Of a stretch of 64,000 nucleotides of DNA, positions 9,039-16,131 are shown one piece after another. How positions within the stretch are numbered: the first letter of the stretch is position 1; each line of letters starts with the position of its first letter. The DNA is from Desulfosarcina ovata subsp. ovata (lineage in GTDB: Bacteria; Desulfobacterota; Desulfobacteria; Desulfobacterales; Desulfosarcinaceae). The DNA is taken from contig NZ_AP021879.1 of the NCBI RefSeq assembly GCF_009689005.1, positions 3,286,001 to 3,350,000 of the forward strand, written 5' to 3'. The notes under the pieces were generated by a model, which saw only the letters and a program-made list of their open reading frames with translations, was not told the origin of the DNA and did not search any database. The translations under genes were made by a program, and so were the position numbers.

Positions 9039-9406
9039 TAGTACACAGGGAAAAATTGGAATATTTCTAATTTTGCTTTTTCTTAGTTTAGTTGATTGGA
9101 TGATACATCCGCCATTTTTTAAGGACCAAAAGATAAAGATCGTCTATATTGAGCATATAAAAAAATAACATTTTCAGTCAAACGCGTTGGTACTGTGATA
9201 AGTTCTACTATATCTATAATAATGTATGGGTTTAAAAAATATAAGTGAAAGTAGTTCAAATGCAATATTGTTTGCAATATTTGTGATTGGTTTATTTATC
9301 TTTAGAGTGGTGCTGGACGCGAATTAACGTGGCGGCTTTTTCTGAATAGGTTCTTTGCGCATCCCTCACCCCACCGTTCGGCATTGAATTAAAGGGATTA
9401 AGATCC
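9039..9406. other. AT-rich intergenic stretch
   Basis: No gene, RNA or repeat is supported between the RAYT remnant and the nucleotidyltransferase gene. The base composition is strongly AT-rich, unlike the flanking core genes. A weak AAAGGG lies upstream of the next start codon. Confidence 0.5.
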
Positions 9407-9994
9407 ATGGGAGATATTTTGCAAACCGCGAAGGAAATACAAAAGAAAGCTTGGTCTGTTATTGAAGAAACTGGTGTAGTCAAACATTGGACCTCTATTG
9501 GAGCAACTATTAATTTAGTAGGTTCACTTAAAACAGGGTTGATGATAAATAATCGAGACATCGATTTTCATATCTACACAAATCCATTCAAGCTTTCTGA
9601 TAGCTTTTTAGCTGTATCCAGATTTGCAGAAAACAAACGTATTAAAACAATTAGCTATACAAATCTACTCGAAGATGAAGATAAGTGCATAGAGTGGCAC
9701 GCTTTTTATGATGATCAGGATGGAAATTCATGGCAAATAGACATGATCCATATTTTAAACGGATCATTTTATGTAGATTATTTTGAGAATGTGGCTGAGC
9801 GCATTTCAAAAGTTTTAACAAACGAGACTCGCGAGGCAATCCTTCGGATAAAAAACGCAATTCCAATTGATAAAAAAGTAATGTCTATTCTAATCTATCA
9901 ATCCGTAATTGAGGGTGGTGTTCGTAGCTTAGAAGCGTTTTGGAGATGGATGGAACAGAATCCCAATGAGGGTATTGTTACATGGGTACCATAA
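9407..9994 (+). CDS. Nucleotidyltransferase-fold protein, substrate unknown
   Basis: A 195-residue protein with the sequence LVGSLKTGLMINNRDIDFHIY, which fits the nucleotidyltransferase superfamily pattern of a GS motif followed by an acidic DxD pair. Further acidic residues appear in NSWQIDMIHIL. The family includes antibiotic-modifying enzymes, tRNA enzymes and MNT-type antitoxins. Nothing seen here picks one of these, and no HEPN-type partner is adjacent. Its codon use and AT content differ from core genes of the window, suggesting acquisition by transfer. It stands alone between a RAYT remnant and a palindromic repeat. The fold call is moderately firm; the role is open. Confidence 0.55.
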   Translation: MGDILQTAKEIQKKAWSVIEETGVVKHWTSIGATINLVGSLKTGLMINNRDIDFHIYTNPFKLSDSFLAVSRFAENKRIKTISYTNLLEDEDKCIEWHAFYDDQDGNSWQIDMIHILNGSFYVDYFENVAERISKVLTNETREAILRIKNAIPIDKKVMSILIYQSVIEGGVRSLEAFWRWMEQNPNEGIVTWVP

Positions 9995-10083
9995 AAAAAA
10001 ATGACTTCAGATCGATTTTAAATCGTATGCCGCGTGTATAAACCCTGTTTTTCAATCGCTTCAGATACCGAGTGCTCAACCTG

Positions 10084-10248
10084 AGGCGATTGGCGGATAA
10101 GAATATACCAGGATGCGCATGATTTTCATTCGTATTCAAGGCGGGCTTTTTTACACATAGTGGAGCTATGTGTGGAAACGCCCAACGCAGAAGACGGATG
10201 AAAAGACAAGCAGGCGGGTATATTCTTTGACAGAAATCGCCTAAGCAT
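10084..10248. repeat. 165-bp long-hairpin repeat, copy A
   Basis: A non-coding palindromic unit present twice in the window (inverted copy at 58315-58479). The copies have equal length and about five mismatches. Paired segments in order from the outside are AGGCGATT/AATCGCCT, AGAATATACC/GGTATATTCT, TTCATTCGT/ACGGATGAA, GGCG/CGCC and ACACATAG/CTATGTGT, so the whole unit can fold into one long imperfect stem. It ends 3 bases after the stop codon of the aminotransferase remnant. Small open frames across it are products of the palindrome, not genes. Confidence 0.9.
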
Positions 10249-10251
10249 TCC

Positions 10252-10908
10252 TCACCGCAGCCACCGTTCGATTCGATCAAAGGCTTCATCGATCACCTTT
10301 TCCTCACAACCAAACGACAAGCGCAAGTGCCCCTCGCCGCCTAATCCAAAGGCACCGCCGGGGATGGTGATCACTTTGGCCTCCTCCAGTAGACGGATGG
10401 CGACCTCATGGGAATTGTCATCGGTAAAGCGGTATTTGGACATGACGTAGAAAGCCCCCTTGGGCGGCACGTAGGAGAAATAGTCGCTCAAGCGGTCAAG
10501 TCGCTCGCAGCAAAGCGCCCTTCGTTTGGTCAGCTCGCTGCGCATATCCTGCACGCATTCCTGATCGCCTTCCAGGGCCGCTAGGGCCGCAATCTGGGAT
10601 GGGGTGGGCGAGCAAATGGTTGCTGCGTCGTGAACCTTCATGATCTGTTCCATCCAACGGGCAGCAGCGATCACCCAGCCCACACGCCATCCGGTAAGGG
10701 CGTATTTTTTAGAGCCTGTTTGAGAAGTCTGGATCAGGCCCGATAACAAAGCGGAAAGTGGTTCAAAAGCGGGGCATATATGTAATATGTGAGCATGTTG
10801 AGATACTTTCCAACGCCGTTAGCGCGCTTTAGACGGATTTATCAAACGGGCTCTTAGACTTGCCAAGCAATCCAACCGACTGATATGCTTGGCTCACTTT
10901 TAAGATGT
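10252..10908 (-). pseudogene. PLP-dependent aminotransferase (class I/II), 5'-truncated and split by a MITE
   Basis: The larger piece (10252-10708) encodes the C-terminal half of an aspartate-aminotransferase-like enzyme: KKYALTGWRVGW around the PLP-binding lysine, SPTPSQIAALAAL, PPKGAFYVM and the closing GGEGHLRLSFGCEEKVIDEAFDRIERW. At 10709-10856 a 142-bp element with a TTA target duplication interrupts the frame. If it is removed, the frame joins as SVGLLGKSKKYALTGWR, so the insertion falls at the active-site lysine. Beyond about 10908 no further aminotransferase sequence is found, so the N-terminal half was lost by another event. The gene is dead in at least two ways. Confidence 0.85.
10712..10853. 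mobile_element. 142-bp MITE with GAGCCYGTTTGA terminal repeats
   Basis: A non-coding insertion whose ends are GAGCCTGTTTGA and, inverted, GAGCCCGTTTGA. It is flanked on both sides by TTA (10709-10711 and 10854-10856), a three-base target duplication. TNA duplications are known for the IS1031 subgroup of the IS5 family, so this is probably a non-autonomous derivative of such an element. It carries no open frame of interest. No full-length parent is in the window. Confidence 0.8.
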
Positions 10909-11015
10909 GTGCCGTGCCCGGCACACAACATTCTTCTTCACCCGACAGGTGTTCCGCTGCCGCTACACACCTGCAGGTGAGAAGCGCGTTGGCACCATCA
11001 TATGGCAAGGAAGGA

Positions 11016-11282
11016 ATGAAAATGTTTGTCCGTACTCTATGCTTTATCATGGTTTTGATGACAATGGGGTGTTACGGTGGTCCCAAAGCGAATTATGTCC
11101 GGAAATATGACCCTGTCATGGATAAGAACGGTGGCGTTGTTCTGCTTGTGGACGTCTGCCGCCAGGTTGATAGCATTGAGTTTGAAAAATTAAAGGACAA
11201 AACCTTTGATCCAGAGTACGATACGTACTTTAAACGACGCAGGTTCAAGCGAGCCTACGGACAACAAGCATGCCCAGCATAG
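11016..11282 (+). CDS. Small putative lipoprotein, unknown function
   Basis: An 88-residue protein with an N-terminal hydrophobic segment FVRTLCFIMVLMTMGCYGG that fits a lipoprotein signal (lipobox ending in Cys at about residue 19). The mature part contains VVLLVDVCRQVDSIEFEKLK and a basic segment KRRRFKRAYGQQ. No family is recognised. The ATG at 11016 follows AAGGAAGG. The gene ends shortly before a group II intron remnant, so its C-terminus may have been altered by that event. Confidence 0.45.
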   Translation: MKMFVRTLCFIMVLMTMGCYGGPKANYVRKYDPVMDKNGGVVLLVDVCRQVDSIEFEKLKDKTFDPEYDTYFKRRRFKRAYGQQACPA

Positions 11283-11415
11283 TTCACTCAATACGAAAAC
11301 GGCCGGGCTGCCCAGCAAAGGCACGCCTTAATGAATGCTTGAGCCGTATGACGGGAAACTGTCACCTACGGTTCTGAGGGGGCTCGGGGCTGGTGACAGC
11401 CCCCGGCTACCCGAT
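11283..11415 (+). ncRNA. 3' remnant of a group II intron (domains V and VI)
   Basis: Bases 11341-11374 form a textbook 34-nt domain V: stem GAGCCGTA/TACGGTTC with the catalytic AGC, a two-base bulge, and stem TGACGG/CTGTCA closed by a GAAA loop. Domain VI follows (GGGGCT/AGCCCC hairpin) and the sequence ends in CTACCCGAT, the expected intron 3' end. No reverse transcriptase frame and no 5' domains precede it, so only the tail remains. The left limit is approximate. It lies just upstream of the methyltransferase start. Confidence 0.85.
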
Positions 11416-11457
11416 CAATGACTGAATCTATTCACACCCGGAAGGAGATTTTCTGCA

Positions 11458-12204
11458 TTGGATATTCCACGGATCTTCAATATCATTGAGAGTGCTCACC
11501 GCATCCACAACCCGATCACACCCGCAAAGCTCGCCACTCTCGGCGCGGCGTTGCGTCTTGAATCGGGGGCCCGGGTACTCGACCTCGGCAGCGGTTCGGG
11601 GGAGATGCTTTGCACCTGGGCACGCGATCACGGCGTCATCGGAATCGGCATCGACATGAGCCAGTTGTTCACCGAGCAAGCTAAACTCCGTGCTGAAGAA
11701 CTCGGCGTCGCCGATCAAGTCAAGTTCATCCATGGCGATGCTGCCGGCTATGTCTCTGACGAGAAGGTCAGTGTGGCAGCCTGTGTCGGTGCCACTTGGA
11801 TCGCCGGAGGAGTTGTCGGCACTATCGAGCTTCTGGCGCGGAGCCTGCGCACCGAAGGGATCATCCTCATCGGCGAGCCCTACTGGCGGCAGTTACCGCC
11901 GACGGAAGATGTTGCCAAGGGATGTCTTGCTAACTCGATCTCCGACTTTCTCATGCTTTCAGAACTTCTCGTGTCTTTTGACCATCTTGGCTACGACGTC
12001 GTTGAAATGGTTCTGGCTGACCAAGACGGCTGGGACAGATACGAGGCGGCCAAATGGCTCACCATGCGCCGATGGCTTGAAGCCAATCCCGACGACGAGT
12101 TCGCGAAAGATGTTCGAGCCAAACTAACCTCAGAACCCAAGCGCTACGCCACTTACACGCGTGAATACCTGGGCTGGGGTGTGTTCGCGCTGATGCCGCG
12201 GTGA
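11458..12204 (+). CDS. Class I SAM-dependent methyltransferase
   Basis: A 248-residue Rossmann-fold methyltransferase. Motif I is RVLDLGSGSGEML, followed by GIGIDMSQLF (motif II acid) and QVKFIHGDAAGYV (motif III). The remaining part (EPYWRQLPPTEDVAKGC and the GWDRYEAAKWLTMRRWLEANP region) resembles small-molecule methyltransferases of the UbiE/arsenite-methyltransferase type, but no substrate can be named. The start is a TTG at 11458 preceded by GGAAGGAG; no ATG gives a full motif I. It stands between two group II intron remnants of opposite direction. It was probably carried into this zone with them, yet it looks intact. Confidence 0.85.
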   Translation: MDIPRIFNIIESAHRIHNPITPAKLATLGAALRLESGARVLDLGSGSGEMLCTWARDHGVIGIGIDMSQLFTEQAKLRAEELGVADQVKFIHGDAAGYVSDEKVSVAACVGATWIAGGVVGTIELLARSLRTEGIILIGEPYWRQLPPTEDVAKGCLANSISDFLMLSELLVSFDHLGYDVVEMVLADQDGWDRYEAAKWLTMRRWLEANPDDEFAKDVRAKLTSEPKRYATYTREYLGWGVFALMPR

Positions 12205-12350
12205 TGAGGGATTACCGAACGACTCAGAAATTGGCCGGATTCCCCCTTATCGGCTATTTCACACGACAGTACCCGAGATGCAGCGGGCCTCCCGGGGTAA
12301 ACACACATCTTTCGGTACGTAAGCGCCGAGTATACGAGCACTGCCTAAAA

Positions 12351-12584
12351 GGGCAATTAGCTGATTCTATGCACGTTCCATATCAAAGAGTTAACGAAAT
12401 CATCAATGGTCGCCGAGGGGTTACTCCCAGTACAGCATTAAGATTGTCCAAGTTTTTTGGCGTTTCTCCAGACTTTTGGATGAATATTCAATTAAGATGG
12501 GATCTGTATTTTGCTCAACAGGCAGAAGCAGCCGAATTAAATTCAATCAATCCAGTGGAAAACCGTGTCGCAACAGTATATTAG
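12351..12584 (+). pseudogene. HigA-type antitoxin, N-terminally truncated
   Basis: The segment GQLADSMHVPYQRVNEIING, followed by RRGVTPSTALRLSKFFGVSP and FWMNIQLRWDLYFAQQ, is the Xre-type helix-turn-helix core of HigA antitoxins. The usual N-terminal peptide (PTHPGEIL-like) is missing and unrelated sequence precedes it in frame. No higB toxin gene is adjacent; just downstream lies a group II intron remnant. The gene is therefore an orphaned, shortened antitoxin. It might still be translated from an internal ATG at MHVPYQ, which would remove part of the DNA-binding domain. Confidence 0.8.
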
Positions 12585-12596
12585 GATGAAAAGCCC

Positions 12597-12912
12597 ATCG
12601 GGATAGGGAGTGACCTCACGGCTGCCCCCTCCCACACCACCCGGCATACGGATCGCGTACCAAGGCGATTCGGCTGATCAGGAAGGTTATTGAGCAGGCA
12701 GGAACAGTCCTCGTTCGAAGAAGTAACGGTGTGGTAGAGCAAATATTACCCACTTGACCTTGCTCATGCGCCAGTACTTTTTGCGGGCGTTTCCGCAACG
12801 CATAGCATCCTTATGCGAAATGCCAAGCTTTTTGAGATTTCGGACCTTGGTCCTGGGATTTTTCCATTGTTTCCAGACGACACACCGCAGCCGGCGGATA
12901 ATCCAGCCATGC
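12597..12912 (-). mobile_element. Second group II intron remnant: RT/maturase C-terminus plus 3' RNA domains
   Basis: On the minus strand the frame from about 12908 to the TAA at 12687-12689 reads HGWIIRRLRCVVWKQWKNPR, then TKVRNLKKLGISHKDAMRCG and NARKKYWRMSKVKW, ending FFERGLFLPAQ. This is the typical C-terminal maturase end of group II intron reverse transcriptases. After the stop come RNA elements resembling domains V and VI (TACGCGATCCGTATGCCGGG, then a GC-rich hairpin) ending in CTATCCCGAT at 12597. Everything 5' of this is missing. It differs in sequence and direction from the remnant at 11283-11415, so two separate introns entered this region. Confidence 0.85.
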
Positions 12913-13136
12913 TGCGAAAACCGATTCTCATGCCGGCCAATCTGATCGAAAAGGTTGACCGAATCGCCAAGGATAGAAACGTGTCCTTCGCTGAGGTCAT
13001 ACGGAACGCCGTTGATGTTTTCGGTGAAGACGATATGACCGCTGAAGAGGAAACGCTGCTCGAGGCGTTGCTGGACGAAGTGATTCGGTCGACGACCGAT
13101 CTCGCCGCAAAACTCGATCAGACGATCACTTACTGA
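12909..13136 (+). CDS. Ribbon-helix-helix (CopG/MetJ-type) antitoxin-like protein
   Basis: A 75-residue protein beginning MLRKPILMPANLIEKVDRIA and continuing KDRNVSFAEVIRNAVDVFG, a clear ribbon-helix-helix DNA-binding domain, followed by an acidic, helical tail that could neutralise a toxin. No toxin gene follows; downstream is the promoter region of the ECF operon. Its start codon lies precisely at the end of the group II intron remnant on the other strand, so its native promoter and any upstream partner appear to have been replaced. It is probably an orphan. Confidence 0.7.
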   Translation: MLRKPILMPANLIEKVDRIAKDRNVSFAEVIRNAVDVFGEDDMTAEEETLLEALLDEVIRSTTDLAAKLDQTITY

Positions 13137-13182
13137 ATCGCTATTTTCTATTCTTATTCGACCTCTCCATCAAAACAATCAA

Positions 13183-13210
13183 TTGGTCGCGTTGATCAAA
13201 ATGATATAAT
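13183..13210 (+). promoter_or_regulatory. Predicted sigma-70 promoter of the PCC-ECF operon
   Basis: TTGGTC (13183-13188) and TATAAT (13205-13210) are separated by 16 bases. Transcription would begin near 13217 and leave a leader of about 200 bases before the first gene. That leader includes the structured element at 13271-13348. Confidence 0.5.
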
Positions 13211-13270
13211 GGGATTCTCTTAAATGCGTATCGTGGTCAATCTATTACAAATATATATAGTATTGAAGAT

Positions 13271-13348
13271 GATGTTTTTTGGTAAGGCCAGAGGGAGGAA
13301 GCCGTATAAACCATACTGCGACGACTGATAACGTAGCCCAAAAACATT
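13271..13348 (+). promoter_or_regulatory. Structured 5' leader of the ECF operon, riboswitch-like
   Basis: An outer stem pairs ATGTTTTTTGG (13272-13282) with CCCAAAAACAT (13337-13347). Within it lie a GGC/GCC hairpin, a GTAT-AAACC-ATAC hairpin and a further purine-rich strand, giving a multibranched junction that resembles riboswitch architecture. It sits between a predicted promoter and the first gene. I could not match it to any riboswitch class I know, and no obvious terminator follows, so control would have to act on translation. Confidence 0.35.
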
Positions 13349-13426
13349 ATCTTGAATGCTATAGGACCGTTAATCGTTGGATCGTACGATTCATGCAAGT
13401 GCATGAGAACAAAGGGATGAGTGTCA

Positions 13427-13837
13427 ATGTTGCCGATAGCCTTTCGACTGCACCCGGGACAGGATCTCCTCGTTGAACTGGAACGGATCGCAAGGGAACA
13501 AGCCATTGAAGCCGCCGGCATTCTGACCTGCGTGGGCAGCCTTACCACCGCAACACTTCGCTTTGCCAACCAGGAAGAAGCAACCCTGCTGCATGGCCAC
13601 TTCGAAATCGTTTCACTCACAGGTGTTCTTTCACGTCACGGATCACACGTTCATATCGCCATTTCCGACAAGCACGGCAAAACCATCGGGGGCCATCTGC
13701 TTGAAGGGTGCAAAATATACACAACGGCCGAAATCATCATTGAAATTATCCCTCAATACCGGTTCTTGAGAACCTTCGACAAGCAGACAGGTTACCCTGA
13801 ACTGGAAATCAAACCGTTACCCCCTGATAAGGAGTAA
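13427..13837 (+). CDS. PCC/DUF296 domain protein, first gene of the ECF operon
   Basis: A ~136-residue stand-alone PCC (DUF296) domain: IAFRLHPGQDLLVELERIAR, then AAGILTCVGSLTTATLRFAN, FEIVSLTGVLS and GHLLEGCKIYTTAEIIIEII. In plants the same fold is attached to AT-hooks; in bacteria it occurs alone, forms trimers and has no settled function. The start may be the GTG at 13421 or the ATG at 13427; AAAGGG lies 10 bases before the ATG, which I prefer. It ends 4 bases before the ECF S component, so it is co-transcribed. A role in sensing or handling the imported ligand is my inference. Confidence 0.8.
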   Translation: MLPIAFRLHPGQDLLVELERIAREQAIEAAGILTCVGSLTTATLRFANQEEATLLHGHFEIVSLTGVLSRHGSHVHIAISDKHGKTIGGHLLEGCKIYTTAEIIIEIIPQYRFLRTFDKQTGYPELEIKPLPPDKE

Positions 13838-13841
13838 TCAA

Positions 13842-14438
13842 ATGGGATTTAACGAACAACTGAAGAAGGACTTTTCAACATTCACCTGGGTCTTGATAGC
13901 CGTCGCCATCGTCCTCAACATCGCTATCGGGCAACTCGTGTCCCTTCTCAAGCTTCCCATCTTTCTTGATTCCATCGGCACGGTGCTGGTAGGCGTTTTT
14001 GCCGGACCGTGGGCTGGTGGGCTGACCGGTCTGTTTACCAATTTGATCTGGGGCGTAATCTCTTCCCCGGTGGCTGCGGCGTTTGCCCCGGTGGCAATGG
14101 TGATTGGTATCGTCGCTGGCCTGTGTGCCAGGTACGGTCTTTTCAAAAACTGGTGGCTTGCCATTGTTGCCGGCGTGATCATCACGGTATTCAACGCCAT
14201 CGTGGCCGTACCCATCAGGCTTTATATGTTCGGCGGCATCACCGGAAGCGGAGCGGATTTCATCACGGCGTACATGCTGGCACTGGGCAGGGACCTTTTC
14301 GGATCGGTGGTGGTCACCGTATTCACGTCAAACCTGTTGGACAAAGTGGTCACCGCTGTGCTGGCCTGGGGTATCGTGAAGGCGCTGCCTGAAAGGACAT
14401 CGGCCCGTTTTCCCCGGCTGACCGCCACCAACCCGTAG
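13842..14438 (+). CDS. ECF transporter S component (substrate-binding membrane protein)
   Basis: A 198-residue membrane protein with about six hydrophobic segments. It fits the substrate-specific component of energy-coupling-factor transporters, for example in LPIFLDSIGTVLVGVFAGPW, GGLTGLFTNLIWGVISSP and FNAIVAVPIRLYMFGGITGS. S components bind the ligand at the outer face of the membrane with nanomolar affinity. The ligand cannot be named; the sequence is not clearly ThiT, RibU, BioY or CbrT. AAGGAG precedes the ATG. It is followed by T and two A components, so the transporter is a complete dedicated module. Confidence 0.8.
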   Translation: MGFNEQLKKDFSTFTWVLIAVAIVLNIAIGQLVSLLKLPIFLDSIGTVLVGVFAGPWAGGLTGLFTNLIWGVISSPVAAAFAPVAMVIGIVAGLCARYGLFKNWWLAIVAGVIITVFNAIVAVPIRLYMFGGITGSGADFITAYMLALGRDLFGSVVVTVFTSNLLDKVVTAVLAWGIVKALPERTSARFPRLTATNP

Positions 14439-14486
14439 ACGCTGAATAATGGGCGGACAAATATGAATAGGTGATGGAAGATATCA

Positions 14487-15266
14487 TTGCATTCAGGCAG
14501 CATCACCCTCTTTATTGAGGGCAAATCCCCGCTTCACTCCGACCACCCCTTCAACAAGCTTGCCTATGTCTTGTTGGCAGGGTTGGCGGCATATGGTGCC
14601 CCCGGCGCCTGGATCCCGGATGCGGTCCTTTTGGGGCTAAACCTTGTCTTAGCAGGAACGAACGGTATTCTTTCCGCCGTATGGAAGATCACATGGCGCA
14701 TGCTTCTTCCGCTTGCGCTGCTCATGATCCCCATCCATGGGTTTCTGTATCCCGGTAATCACACGCCATTGGTATCGTACCATAACATCCTGTTTGGTCT
14801 GGAGGGGTTAGTCTTCTCCGGAACCAAACTCCTACAGCTGGCGACGGTTTTCACAGCTTCGCTTCTCTTCGTCTTCACCACACACCCTGCGGACTTCATA
14901 ACCGCTTTGACCCAGGCCGGTTGGCCGCCTTTCATGGCCTACCTCATGGGTAGCCCGTTGCTGATGCTGCCGGCCATGCGCACGAGAATCGGTGTCATCC
15001 AGGCCGCTCAGCGGGCCAGGGGGCTGGACGTCGAAGGGGGGCCGCTCAAACGGATACGATCGCTCGTACCATTGGTCGTGCCTTTCGTGCTTGGCGCACT
15101 CATCGAAATCGAGCAGCGCGCCATTGCATTGGAGATACGCGGCTTCAACGCGTCGGGTGCCAAAACATCTCTGAGAATGGTGCACGACTCAAAGGCGCAG
15201 CGGACGACTCGATGGCTGATGGTACTTGCATCCATACTTCTCCTTCTGTCCAGGCTGGCGGTTTGA
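14487..15266 (+). CDS. ecfT: ECF transporter T component (EcfT/CbiQ family)
   Basis: A 259-residue membrane protein that couples the S component to the ATPases. Key features are the SPLHSDHPFNKLAYVLLAG start, several membrane segments, and the two cytoplasmic coupling motifs: AAQRARGLDVEGG and ALEIRGFNASG, which correspond to the conserved Ala-Arg-Gly boxes of EcfT. The start is a TTG at 14487; ATGs nearby are out of frame. It ends one base before the ATG of the first ATPase (TGAATG), showing tight coupling. Confidence 0.88.
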   Translation: MHSGSITLFIEGKSPLHSDHPFNKLAYVLLAGLAAYGAPGAWIPDAVLLGLNLVLAGTNGILSAVWKITWRMLLPLALLMIPIHGFLYPGNHTPLVSYHNILFGLEGLVFSGTKLLQLATVFTASLLFVFTTHPADFITALTQAGWPPFMAYLMGSPLLMLPAMRTRIGVIQAAQRARGLDVEGGPLKRIRSLVPLVVPFVLGALIEIEQRAIALEIRGFNASGAKTSLRMVHDSKAQRTTRWLMVLASILLLLSRLAV

Positions 15267-16118
15267 ATGATGCCAATCATTGAGGCTGAAAATTTCTCCT
15301 ACACCTACCCGGCTGCGGATAACAAGGCTCTTGACAGGCTTTCATTGCAGATTGAACAAGGCGAATTCGTCGCTGTCATCGGGGCCAACAATTCCGGAAA
15401 AACCAGCCTGTGCCTTGCACTTACAGGTGTTATCCCCCACCTCTATCATGGCCGCATGCAAGGTCGCATGCGTGTATGCGGCATGGATACCGCCGAAGCG
15501 AACGTTGCAAAGATCTGCCCATCGTCTGTCGCGCTGGTCATGCAAAAGCCTGAGAACCAGCTTTCCGGTGTTCGTTTTACTGTTCGTGAAGAAGTCGCTT
15601 TCAGTCTTGAAAACCAGGGCATGAGCAGGCACGAAATGCAGGAACGGGTTGAAGCCGTGCTCCGCATGACAGGTCTGACCCATGTGGCGGATCGCTCCCC
15701 TCATCACCTTTCTGGTGGTCAGCTGCAAAAGGTAGCCCTGGCAGCAGCCCTGGCGAGCGATGCACCAATCGTGGTACTGGATGAGCCGACGACCTTCCTG
15801 GATCCGCTGAGCGCCAGGCAGGTTTTTGAAATTCTTTATCGATTGCGCCGGCAGGGAAAAACCATCGTGCTCGCAGAACAGCGCCTGGAAATGATCGCCA
15901 TCTATGCAAACCGTGTCATTGCCCTGAACAACGGAGAAAAAATTCTGGACGGCCCTCCTGCCGAAATCCTGGTTTCACCGATCCTGAAAGAAATCGGACT
16001 GGGCTGGACCCGTTTCACCACGATTGCCGATCTGGCAAGGGCCAAGGGCATCTGGCACGAGGGCAGCCCCCTGGCAACAACCCTTGCAGACACCATAAAC
16101 GGATTACGAAGAGACTGA
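15267..16118 (+). CDS. ecfA: ECF transporter ATPase (EcfA, canonical signature)
   Basis: A 283-residue ABC ATPase of the ECF class. Walker A is GANNSGKT at about residue 39, the Q-loop lies in VMQKPENQLSG, the signature is LSGGQLQK, Walker B is VVLDEPTTFLDP, and the switch region reads IVLAEQRLEMIA, with Glu-Gln where the usual switch His stands. The second Asn in Walker A is a small deviation from GxNGSGK. It forms a heterodimer with the next gene product and powers uptake through the T component. It starts directly after the stop of ecfT. Confidence 0.9.
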   Translation: MMPIIEAENFSYTYPAADNKALDRLSLQIEQGEFVAVIGANNSGKTSLCLALTGVIPHLYHGRMQGRMRVCGMDTAEANVAKICPSSVALVMQKPENQLSGVRFTVREEVAFSLENQGMSRHEMQERVEAVLRMTGLTHVADRSPHHLSGGQLQKVALAAALASDAPIVVLDEPTTFLDPLSARQVFEILYRLRRQGKTIVLAEQRLEMIAIYANRVIALNNGEKILDGPPAEILVSPILKEIGLGWTRFTTIADLARAKGIWHEGSPLATTLADTINGLRRD

Positions 16119-16131
16119 GAGGAGGTTCATC

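Noticed and set aside
9349..9395. Similarity between CCTCACCCCACCGTTCG and the end of the aminotransferase remnant near 10250-10270
   Set aside because: The shared segment is short and has gaps; it could be chance and no further aminotransferase sequence follows.
9978..10289. Open frame across repeat copy A resembling one across copy B (58307-58579)
   Set aside because: The similarity comes from the shared palindrome. Both frames have no start signal and cross the repeat ends.
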